Part shown: positions 1 through 5,778 of the stretch, one piece after another
Layout of the letters: every line of letters starts with the position of its first letter
Numbering within the stretch: the stretch's first letter is position 1
From: Actinomycetes bacterium
GTDB taxonomy: Bacteria > Actinomycetota > Actinomycetes > Actinomycetales > Microbacteriaceae
Assembly: GCA_023386365.1 (NCBI GenBank)
Contig: JAEWJX010000115.1
Span: 1-6,212, forward strand
Direction: 5' to 3'
DNA: 6,212 bases
Made by a program: the position numbers and the translations under genes
The notes under the pieces: model-generated
The model's input: the letters and a program-made list of their open reading frames with translations, nothing else
What the model was told of the DNA's origin: nothing
Databases searched by the model: none

Positions 1-1335
1 CCCCCGCGCGTGGGGTGGGGGTCCCGCGCCGGGGGGGGGGCTATGCAGCACCGCGACCCGGTCGCGGCCACTCGGCCCCAGGTCTGTCTCGGACACCTCC
101 ACGACGAGCTGCGCGTCGGGCATCGCCAACGCCGCGAGCTCGGCCGTGACGCGTTCGGCGAGCGAGGCCGCCGCCGCCCGACGACCGTCGCTGAGGGTCG
201 TGGCGAGATCGTCGACCCGCGCCGCCGCCTTCTCCACCTCGTCGGCGAGCTGCGCGATGCGGTCATCGTCGCCGTCGAGTTCGATGAGACGCAGTCCCGC
301 ACCATCGAGGCGTGCGATCACCTCGTCGAGGACGTCACCGTGCTTGCGAGCGAAGGCGGCCAACGCGGCGCGACGCTCCTGCACGCCCTCCAGTTCACGG
401 GCGGCGTCGACGTCGAGGCCACCGAGGTAGTGCGACAGCTCACCGGAGACCTCGGCGAGCTGATACGACACCGCGTCGAGTCCTTCGCGCACCGGCGTGA
501 GAGCCGGATCGTGGTCGGCCACACGGGCGATCGCGCGCCGCGCCTCCTCGACGAGAGCCACCGCGTCGGGGCGGTCCTCGCCCGACTGGCTGGACACCGC
601 CTCCTGGGCCAGGGTCGCCGCCTGCCGGAGGTCTTCGAGGTTGCCGAGACGTTCGGCCCGTGCCGCGAGCTCGGTCTCCTCGCCCGGCTGCGGGGCGAGG
701 TCGGCGTACTCGGCGAGGTCGGCGCGCAGCTGGGCGGCCTCCCGCGCCCGGGCGTCACGATCGGCGGTGAGAGCGTCGAGTTCCCCCGCGGACTCGCGCC
801 ACACGCGGAAGGCGGAGCCGTAGTCGGCCAGCACGTCCCGGTGCGCGGCACCCGCGGCTCCGTCGAGGGCATCGCGCTGGGCGGTGGCGGACTTCAACCG
901 CAGCTGGTCCGACTGGCCGTGGACGACCACGAGCCGCTCCCCCAACTCGGCGAGCACGCCGACCGGGGTCGAGCGCCCGCCGACGACACCGCGGCTGCGC
1001 CCCTCGGCGGAGACGGTCCGCGCCAGGATGAGTTCGCCGAGCTGCGCACCGGCGGGGTCGACACCGGCGGGGTCGAGATCGCCTCCCGCCTCACGCACAC
1101 GATCCGCGACAGCGCCGACCTCGGGCACGATCCAACGCCCCTCGACGCTCGCCTGCGGCGCGCCGGCACGGATCGCGCCCGCATCCGCCCGCTCACCGAG
1201 CAGCAATGCAAGGGCCGTCACCACCATCGTCTTGCCGGCGCCGGTCTCGCCGGTGACAGCGGTGAACCCCGGTCCGAGCGGCAGCCGAGCCTGCCCGATG
1301 ACACCCAGATCGCGGATGGAGAGCTCTTCGATCAC
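1..1335 (-). CDS. recN: DNA repair ATPase RecN (N-terminal 445 codons; C-terminus beyond the window)
   Basis: RecN is an SMC-like cytoplasmic ATPase that acts early in double-strand-break repair. The frame is open without a stop from a GTG at 1335 to base 1. The protein begins MIEELSIRDLGVI, as RecN proteins do. It has a Walker A motif GETGAGKT at residues 29-36 and the family motif VVVHGQSDQ at about 136-144. Residues ~165-370 are Ala/Glu/Arg/Leu-rich with heptad character, fitting the coiled-coil arms. About 110-120 residues are missing compared with a normal ~560-residue RecN; these would hold the ABC signature and Walker B. The GTG start overlaps the nadK stop by four bases (GTGA), which supports this start and translational coupling, and there is no clear Shine-Dalgarno. 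The last ~15 codons (1-45) match RecN length but have unexpected proline codons, probably base-calling error. I see no LexA-type operator in front of the gene. Confidence 0.95.
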   Translation of the reverse strand, partial: MIEELSIRDLGVIGQARLPLGPGFTAVTGETGAGKTMVVTALALLLGERADAGAIRAGAPQASVEGRWIVPEVGAVADRVREAGGDLDPAGVDPAGAQLGELILARTVSAEGRSRGVVGGRSTPVGVLAELGERLVVVHGQSDQLRLKSATAQRDALDGAAGAAHRDVLADYGSAFRVWRESAGELDALTADRDARAREAAQLRADLAEYADLAPQPGEETELAARAERLGNLEDLRQAATLAQEAVSSQSGEDRPDAVALVEEARRAIARVADHDPALTPVREGLDAVSYQLAEVSGELSHYLGGLDVDAARELEGVQERRAALAAFARKHGDVLDEVIARLDGAGLRLIELDGDDDRIAQLADEVEKAAARVDDLATTLSDGRRAAAASLAERVTAELAALAMPDAQLVVEVSETDLGPSGRDRVAVLHSPPPGAGPPPHARG

Positions 1336-2285
1336 GCCCGGCCGTTCTCGACGACGGGCTCGGACGTGGTGGCCTCCGCCGCGGGACCGCGCCACCCGGA
1401 AACCGGAAGCGCGAACTTGTTCACCAGGCGATCCACGAACGGGCGCGGCGCGAGCCGGGCCAGCCGGACCGGCGTCGACGAACGGCGCACCACGACGCGT
1501 GCGCCCGGGGGCAGCTCGAACGGGCGCCGACCGTCGCACCACAGCACACCGCTGCCCTGGGAGCGGTCGAGCAGTTCGATCGCGACCGGCGACTCCGGGC
1601 CGACCACAACGGGGCGAGCGAACAGCGCGTGCGCCGACAGCGGCACCATCAGGATCGCCTCGACGCTCGGCCACACCACAGGCCCGCCCGCCGAGAACGC
1701 GTACGCCGTCGACCCCGTCGGGGTGGAGATCACCACCCCGTCGCAGCCGAAACTCGACAGCGGGCGCGAATCGACCTCGACGACCACCTCGAGCATCCGC
1801 TCGCGGCTCGCCTTCTCGACCGTGGCCTCGTTGAGCGCCCACGTCTCGTAGAGCACCTCGGCACCGCGCTTCACCCGCACGGCGAGCGTCATGCGCTCTT
1901 CGACGACGTAGTCGCGCGCCAGTGCCCTCTGGACCGTCTCGTCGAGGTCTTCCCGCTCGGCCTCGGCGAGGAAACCCACATGCCCCAGGTTGACGCCGAG
2001 CAGCGGCGCATCACATCCGCGCACCAGCTCGGCGGCACGCAGAATGGTGCCGTCGCCCCCGAGCACGATCACCAGTTCGAGTTCGCGCGCCGCCACATCG
2101 GTGCCCAGCAGTGCGAGGGGCGACAACGCGGGGTCGGCCGCACGCAGGTCGGCGAGCTCGTCGTCGGACACCACGGGGGTGATGCCCGCATCGATCAGTC
2201 GACGGCACACGTGGATGCCGGCCTCGAGCGAGTCGGCGCGGCCGGTGTGGGCGACCACCAGGAAGTGGCGCACGTCGTCGGTCAT
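1332..2285 (-). CDS. nadK: NAD kinase
   Basis: Phosphorylates NAD to NADP using ATP or polyphosphate; a cytosolic enzyme and the source of NADP for biosynthesis and redox defence. From the ATG at 2285 it is 317 residues, normal for actinobacterial homologues. The diagnostic motifs are GGDGT at residues 76-80 (catalytic Asp, nucleotide binding), NLGHVGFL at 99-106, the NE pair in ALNEATVEK at 152-153, and the block CDGVVISTPTGSTAYAFSAG at 181-200. A ~17-residue Ala/Glu-rich tail follows the conserved GWRG. I chose 2285 because it gives MTDDVRHFLVVAHTGR, the usual N-terminus; an in-frame TTG at 2345 would add 20 residues of unconserved look. Neither start has a convincing Shine-Dalgarno. The gene follows tlyA by 66 bp and its stop overlaps the recN start, an order also found in Mycobacterium (tlyA-ppnK-recN). 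Confidence 0.96.
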   Translation of the reverse strand: MTDDVRHFLVVAHTGRADSLEAGIHVCRRLIDAGITPVVSDDELADLRAADPALSPLALLGTDVAARELELVIVLGGDGTILRAAELVRGCDAPLLGVNLGHVGFLAEAEREDLDETVQRALARDYVVEERMTLAVRVKRGAEVLYETWALNEATVEKASRERMLEVVVEVDSRPLSSFGCDGVVISTPTGSTAYAFSAGGPVVWPSVEAILMVPLSAHALFARPVVVGPESPVAIELLDRSQGSGVLWCDGRRPFELPPGARVVVRRSSTPVRLARLAPRPFVDRLVNKFALPVSGWRGPAAEATTSEPVVENGRA

Positions 2286-2351
2286 ACGCCCATTCTGTCG
2301 GATGCGTCCGTCGTCGTGCCGTGCGCGTGCCTCACTCGTGCACAACCACGG

Positions 2352-3176
2352 TCACGAGAGCCCCGTGAGGACCTCACGGAGGGTGCCCGGGTCGGGCGCG
2401 CCCCGGCGCAGGTGCGCGACATACTCGCGGTTGCCGCTCCCACCCGGGATCGGGCTGTCGATCACCCCGAGGGCCCCGATGCCGAGGTCCCAGGCCGCCC
2501 AGAGCACGGCGGTCACGGCATCCTGACGCGCACCCCGGTCCCGCACGATGCCCTCCTTGAGGCCCCCTCGGCCCACCTCAAACTGCGGCTTCACGAGCAG
2601 CACGAAGTCGGCATCCGGCTCCGCGAGCGCGGCCAACGGTTCGAGCACGTGGGTGAGCGAGATGAAGCTCAGATCGCCCACCACCAGCGTCGGCCAGCCG
2701 CTCTCGGCGAGTTCCTCCGCCCACGGCCGGAACGCGGACGAGTCGCGGGTGAGGTAGCGCAGGTTCTCGCCTTCGAGGTTCACCACCGCGGGGTCGTCGG
2801 CCACCTCGCGCGCGAGCTGCCCGTGCCCCACGTCGACCGCGAAGACTCGGGATGCACCTCGCTCCCGCAGCACCTGCGTGAAGCCGCCCGTCGACGCCCC
2901 CGCGTCGAGCGCCACCCGACCACTCGGGTCGACGCCGAACGCGTCCAGACCGGCGAGCAGCTTGTGGGCGCCACGGCTCACATAATGGTCGCTCCCCGCC
3001 ACCTCGATCGTCGCCACCGCCGACACCTGCACCGACGACTTCACCGCGGCACGACCGTCGACCGTCACCAGGCCCTGGGCGATCAGTTCGGCAGCGACGC
3101 CACGCGACCGGGCCAGACCGCGACGCACGAGCTCGGCGTCGAGTCGGGACCGCGTCGCGGCGTCGTCGTCAGGCAT
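2352..3176 (-). CDS. tlyA: TlyA, 16S/23S rRNA cytidine-2'-O-methyltransferase
   Basis: TlyA methylates the ribose 2'-OH of C1409 in 16S rRNA and C1920 in 23S rRNA in mycobacteria, using S-adenosylmethionine; loss of these marks gives capreomycin/viomycin resistance. The 274-residue protein is of normal length. Residues ~9-60 form an S4 RNA-binding domain (LDAELVRRGLARSR...GLVTVDG). An FtsJ-like Rossmann methyltransferase domain follows, with the SAM-binding motif DAGASTGGFT at 91-100. The K-D-K-E catalytic tetrad expected for 2'-O-methyltransferases is visible as K72 (SRGAHKL), D168 (VVGDLSF), K196 (LVKPQFE) and E251 (GNREY). The ATG overlaps the stop of the preceding small gene by eight bases (ATGCCTGA), so coupled translation is likely. 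The old label 'hemolysin' is historical, and nothing in the sequence suggests secretion. Confidence 0.96.
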   Translation of the reverse strand: MPDDDAATRSRLDAELVRRGLARSRGVAAELIAQGLVTVDGRAAVKSSVQVSAVATIEVAGSDHYVSRGAHKLLAGLDAFGVDPSGRVALDAGASTGGFTQVLRERGASRVFAVDVGHGQLAREVADDPAVVNLEGENLRYLTRDSSAFRPWAEELAESGWPTLVVGDLSFISLTHVLEPLAALAEPDADFVLLVKPQFEVGRGGLKEGIVRDRGARQDAVTAVLWAAWDLGIGALGVIDSPIPGGSGNREYVAHLRRGAPDPGTLREVLTGLS

Positions 3177-3351
3177 GCGCGCGCGGCGCGTCCCCGGATT
3201 CGAGCCGTGCCCGCAGCTCGTCGTGCACCTGTGCGAGAGCGGCGGCGCGGTCGCCGAGCGGCTGATCCTCGATGACCCGCAGGCGGGACACGAGGGCGCT
3301 CGGGTCGCCGTCGGCGGGCGCGGATGCTGCGGGGGCGGTCTCGTCGGTCAC
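3169..3351 (-). CDS. Small conserved hypothetical protein (60 residues), Rv1693-like by position
   Basis: I do not know a function for this protein. It starts at GTG 3351, one base after the phosphatase stop, and ends inside the tlyA start with an 8-bp overlap. The product begins VTDETAPAASAPADGDPS, a flexible Ala/Pro-rich stretch. From about residue 19 it continues as ALVSRLRVIEDQPLGDRAAA and ...ALAQVHDELRARLESG, an amphipathic, probably two-helix segment. There is no signal peptide, membrane segment, cysteine or recognisable catalytic motif. A gene of this size occupies the same place between the HAD phosphatase and tlyA in Mycobacterium tuberculosis (Rv1693), which argues that it is real. 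No Shine-Dalgarno is visible, so translation probably depends on ribosomes finishing the upstream gene. Whether it assists the phosphatase or TlyA cannot be told from sequence. Confidence 0.83.
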   Translation of the reverse strand: MTDETAPAASAPADGDPSALVSRLRVIEDQPLGDRAAALAQVHDELRARLESGDAPRAHA

Positions 3352-3352
3352 G

Positions 3353-4366
3353 TCACGAATATAGTTCGGGCGCCACGTCGAGCGCGTAGATCGGCACACC
3401 CGCACCCCACACGGCAGCGGCGGCCGCCCGGATGCGGTCGATGTCGGTGCCGGCGCTCTCGAGCGTGAGCGACGAACCCCGGTGCAGCACGACCGCGTCA
3501 CCGACCTGGATCCTGCGGTCGCCCGCCGCATCCCTCTCGTCGCGCACGATCGGGTACGGCTGGGCGAGCCCGCGCAGGTCGGCGAGCACGTAGGTCGGAC
3601 GGGAATCGTGCGGGGCCGCGAGCAGCTGTTTGGGGCCGTCGATGCCGGTGAGCACCAGAACAGAGTCCATCCCCGACCTGACGGCACCGAGGATGTCGGT
3701 GTCGAGCCGGTCGCCGATGAACAGCGGACGACGCGCGTCGAAGCGCGCCACCGCGGCGTCGAAGATCGCCCGCTCCGGCTTGCCGGCGACCACCGGAAGG
3801 CGGCCGACGGCGGTGTGCACCGCGGAGACGAGCGTGCCGTTGCCGGGCGCCGTGCCCCGCGCCTGCGGGATCGTCCAGTCGGTGTTGGTGGCGACCCACG
3901 GGATGCCGGCGTCGCCACCCTTCAGCGCGAACGCGGCCTCCGCGAGGTCAGTCCACGCGACGGTGGGCGCGAAGCCCTGCACGACTGCGGCGGGCGCGTC
4001 GTCAGCGGATCGCGTGATCCGGAATCCGGCCCGCTCCACTTCGGTGGTGAGTCCGTCGCCGCCGACCACGAGCACCGTCGAACCGGCGGGCACCAGGTCG
4101 GCCAGAAGCACGACCGCCGCCTGCGGCGAGGAGACGATGTCGTCGGGCTGCGCGGGAAGCCCGAGCGCCTGCAGCTGGCCCGCGACGGTCTGCGGGGTGC
4201 GGGAGGCGTTGTTCGTCAGGTAGCCGACGCGGCGTCCACCGGCGGCCGCCACCAGCGCGTCGACGGCATGCGGGATGGCGTTCTCGCCCGCGTAGACCAC
4301 GCCATCCAGGTCGGCGAGCAGCACGTCGACCCCGTCGAGCGGGGCCGCCCCGTAGGCGTCGCTCAC
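3353..4366 (-). CDS. HAD-IIA (NagD-type) phosphatase, likely glycerol-3-phosphate phosphatase (Rv1692-like)
   Basis: A Mg2+-dependent cytosolic phosphatase of the HAD superfamily, 337 residues. Motif I is DLDGVVY at residues 19-25, with nucleophile D19 and acid/base D21. Motif II is the TNNAS block at 51-55, typical of subclass IIA. Motif III is K196 in GKPERAIF, and motif IV is GDRLDTDI at 218-225. The large cap between motifs II and III (~75-190) fits C2/NagD-type enzymes. About 70 residues beyond the HAD core (268-337) form an extra C-terminal segment that I cannot assign. The M. tuberculosis homologue at the same locus, Rv1692, has been reported to dephosphorylate glycerol 3-phosphate from glycerophospholipid turnover; substrate transfer to this protein is inference, and 4-nitrophenylphosphatase or NagD-like substrates remain possible. 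The GTG start at 4366 overlaps the upstream stop (GTGA), and the next gene starts one base after this stop. Confidence 0.93.
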   Translation of the reverse strand: MSDAYGAAPLDGVDVLLADLDGVVYAGENAIPHAVDALVAAAGGRRVGYLTNNASRTPQTVAGQLQALGLPAQPDDIVSSPQAAVVLLADLVPAGSTVLVVGGDGLTTEVERAGFRITRSADDAPAAVVQGFAPTVAWTDLAEAAFALKGGDAGIPWVATNTDWTIPQARGTAPGNGTLVSAVHTAVGRLPVVAGKPERAIFDAAVARFDARRPLFIGDRLDTDILGAVRSGMDSVLVLTGIDGPKQLLAAPHDSRPTYVLADLRGLAQPYPIVRDERDAAGDRRIQVGDAVVLHRGSSLTLESAGTDIDRIRAAAAAVWGAGVPIYALDVAPELYS

Positions 4367-5559
4367 GGCTCGGTGGGAGTGGCGGCGGGCGTCGCGCCCT
4401 CGTCGGTCGGGTCGGCTTCGACAGCCTGCTCGGCGACGTCGGCGTCGTCGAGGAACTCCTCGATGATCTCGACGGTGTCCTGCCCTTCAGGGATAGCTGC
4501 CTGCTCGAGCGCGATCGCGGCGCGGTCGGAGCGCTGCCACCACTGCTCCGCCTCGTCGTCCCGACCCAGCTCTTCGAGCACGGTCGCGTAGGCGTCGAAC
4601 AGGGCTGGGCTGTAGCTGAAGGCGCGCTCCGGGTCGAGCTGCGGGATCTGCAGCTCACTGAGGGCGAGCTCCGGCTGGTCGAGATCGAGGCGGGCGCCGG
4701 ACATCGCAATCGCCAGCGCGACCTGCACGGCCGGGTCGAGAGCCTCACGCGGCACCGACCGGCCGAGCTCGAGTGCGGCCTGCGGGCGTCCAACGCCGCG
4801 CTCGGAGTCGACCATCAGCGGCAGCTGGTCTTCTCGGCCGGTGATGCGGCGGTAGGTGCGCAACTCACGCAGCGCGAGGGCGAAGTCGCCGGTCGCGTAC
4901 GCGGTGATCGCGGTCGTCTCTCGGACGACACCGATGCGCCCGGCGCGACGGGCGGCCGCGAGAGCGTGCTTGTGGGCCAGCGCCGGGTCGGAATCGATGA
5001 GCCGCCCCACCATCACCAGGTGCCGGGCGACCCAGTCGGCGTTGTCCTTGCTGAGCGTCTTCAGCTCGATGCGCGCACCCTTGTCGAGCTGGTTCGCGGC
5101 GACATCTTCGGGCAGCAACGGATCGTCGTGGCGCGGACGCGAGTCCTCATCGCGCGGCGGGCGGCCCGCACCGGCGCGGTCGCTGGATGCGCGGTCGTAC
5201 GGCTTACGGTCGTACGGCTTACGGTCGCCGGCGGATGCGCCACGCGACCTGTCGTACGGCTTCCGCTCACCAGGCATGCCGTCTGAACGGGTGCGGTCGT
5301 ACGGCTTGCGCTCACCCGACTTCCCGTCGGAACGGGTGCGGTCGTACGGCTTGCGCTCACCCGACTTCCCGTCGGAACGAGTGCGGTCGTACGGCTTGCG
5401 CTCACCCGACTTCCCGTCGGAACGAGTGCGGTCGTACGGCTTGCGCGGTGCTCCCCCACGGGAGCTGTCGTTCGGTGTGCGCTTCCCGGAGCCGTCGGCG
5501 GGCTTCCTCCCGGGGCGCGATTCGTCGCGTTCGCGGTCGGGGGTGCTCTCGTCTGACAT
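4363..5559 (-). CDS. TPR-like helical-repeat protein with basic tandem-repeat N-terminus and acidic tail (Rv1691-like core)
   Basis: First gene of the cluster, 398 residues, function unknown. Residues 1-150 look disordered and are rich in Arg, Lys, Asp, Gly and Ser. They contain seven KPYDR motifs between residues 40 and 123, four of them as consecutive 15-residue units (KPYDRTRSDGKSGER and one variant). Residues ~150-355 are an alpha-helical, TPR-like core: LPEDVAANQLDKGARIELKT, then helices such as DFALALRELRTYRRITG and DAYATVLEELGRDDEAEQWW. The last ~40 residues are acidic (EIIEEFLDDADVAEQAVEAD). By position and TPR character the core corresponds to M. tuberculosis Rv1691. I chose the ATG at 5559 because AGGAG lies four bases upstream; an ATG at 5580 adds seven residues but has no Shine-Dalgarno. 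There is no signal peptide, so it is likely cytosolic. A scaffold or RNA-binding role would be inference. Confidence 0.88.
   Translation of the reverse strand: MSDESTPDRERDESRPGRKPADGSGKRTPNDSSRGGAPRKPYDRTRSDGKSGERKPYDRTRSDGKSGERKPYDRTRSDGKSGERKPYDRTRSDGMPGERKPYDRSRGASAGDRKPYDRKPYDRASSDRAGAGRPPRDEDSRPRHDDPLLPEDVAANQLDKGARIELKTLSKDNADWVARHLVMVGRLIDSDPALAHKHALAAARRAGRIGVVRETTAITAYATGDFALALRELRTYRRITGREDQLPLMVDSERGVGRPQAALELGRSVPREALDPAVQVALAIAMSGARLDLDQPELALSELQIPQLDPERAFSYSPALFDAYATVLEELGRDDEAEQWWQRSDRAAIALEQAAIPEGQDTVEIIEEFLDDADVAEQAVEADPTDEGATPAATPTEP
5191..5442 (-). repeat. Tandem coding repeats: 45-bp units encoding KPYDRTRSDGKSGER, plus degenerate copies
   Basis: Within the TPR-like gene, 5308-5442 holds three 45-bp units that encode identical 15-residue peptides. 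Where I compared them they differ only at a synonymous Thr codon (ACT at 5425-5427 and 5380-5382, ACC at 5335-5337). A fourth unit, 5263-5307, reads KPYDRTRSDGMPGER. Shorter derivatives follow: KPYDRSRGASAGDR at 5221-5262, then two back-to-back KPYDR motifs down to 5191. The unit length is a multiple of three, so copy-number change keeps the frame. Near-identity at DNA level implies recent duplication or ongoing homogenisation, with degeneration toward the 3' side of the gene. Confidence 0.95.
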
Positions 5560-5563
5560 GGCT

Positions 5564-5568
5564 CTCCT
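5564..5568 (-). promoter_or_regulatory. Shine-Dalgarno AGGAG for the TPR-like gene
   Basis: The minus strand reads CCCAGGAGAGCCATG, with AGGAG four bases before the ATG at 5559. It is the only clear Shine-Dalgarno found in the cluster, fitting the first gene of an operon whose later genes start by coupling. It decides the start in favour of 5559 over the ATG at 5580. Confidence 0.7.
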
Positions 5569-5571
5569 GGG

Positions 5572-5588
5572 TCGGTACATGCTACCGA
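5572..5588 (-). repeat. Inverted repeat just upstream of the Shine-Dalgarno
   Basis: Six-base arms TCGGTA (5572-5577) and TACCGA (5583-5588) are perfect reverse complements around a five-base centre, CATGC. The element ends three bases before the AGGAG. It could be a small 5'-UTR hairpin or a protein-binding dyad. A second inverted repeat, GCCCG-TCA-CGGGC, lies at 5592-5604. Function is unknown, and a dyad this short can occur by chance in GC-rich DNA. Confidence 0.45.
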
Positions 5589-5621
5589 GCAGCCCGTCAC
5601 GGGCCGCGGGTTAAACAAGGA

Positions 5622-5648
5622 AGGCCCACCCGGAATACGGGTGGGCCT
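5622..5648 (-). terminator. Intrinsic terminator of the rRNA operon
   Basis: A perfect 11-bp stem (AGGCCCACCCG at 5622-5632 pairing with CGGGTGGGCCT at 5638-5648) closes a five-base loop. On the minus strand it is followed by the T-rich run TTCCTTGTTT. It lies 13 bases after the 5S 3' end, where an rrn terminator is expected. The U-tract is interrupted by cytosines and a guanine, so some readthrough into the downstream genes is possible. Confidence 0.9.
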
Positions 5649-5661
5649 CCTCGAAAAGAAG

Positions 5662-5778
5662 TCCGGCGGTGTCCTACTCTCCCACGAGGTCCCCCTCGCA
5701 GTACCATCGGCGCTGTAGGTCTTAGCTTCCGGGTTCGGAATGTAACCGGGCGTTTCCCCTACGCTATGGCCGCCGAAA
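5662..5778 (-). rRNA. rrf: 5S ribosomal RNA (complete)
   Basis: The minus strand carries a ~117-nt 5S rRNA starting TTTCGGCGGCCATAGCG. It contains the conserved loop sequences CGCCCGGTTACATTCCGAAC and GGAAGCTAAGACC, then the 3' part GGGAGAGTAGGACACCGCCG. The terminal helix forms between CGGCGG at the 5' end and CCGCCG at the 3' end. An internal stem CGAGG/CCTCG closed by GGGA is visible as well. The sequence is of the high-GC Gram-positive type. The exact ends may be off by one to three bases. Confidence 0.97.

Noticed and set aside
1..1335. recN as a frameshifted pseudogene, because no complete gene is seen.
   Set aside because: The frame is open without a stop or shift from 1335 to base 1 with the key motifs intact; it is cut by the window edge, not broken.
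1413..1422. GAAC-TT-GTTC dyad near recN as a possible SOS operator.
   Set aside because: It is internal to nadK coding sequence and has only a two-base centre, so it does not fit the actinobacterial consensus.
10..1851. A 613-codon open frame on the plus strand.
   Set aside because: It lies antisense to recN and nadK, whose motifs are unmistakable. Its composition is Arg/Gly/His-rich and low in hydrophobic order, as expected for a shadow frame in GC-rich DNA.
2352..3176. Annotation of TlyA as a hemolysin.
   Set aside because: The S4 plus FtsJ-like domain order and the K-D-K-E tetrad indicate an rRNA 2'-O-methyltransferase; no secretion or pore-forming features are present.
1629..3275. A 548-codon open frame on the plus strand, and a similar one at 3482-4591.
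   Set aside because: Both run opposite to nadK, tlyA, the small gene and the phosphatase, and have shadow-frame composition with no recognisable domain.
5191..5442. Regular 45-bp repeats that could suggest a CRISPR array or other non-coding repeat.
   Set aside because: The units are contiguous without unique spacers, are a multiple of three, and are read through in frame by a gene with a good Shine-Dalgarno.
5560..5616. A sigma-70-type promoter for the operon using TAGCAT as a -10.
   Set aside because: TAGCAT fits TANNNT, but no -35-like hexamer lies 16-18 bases upstream and the hexamer falls inside the inverted repeat, so I could not support it.
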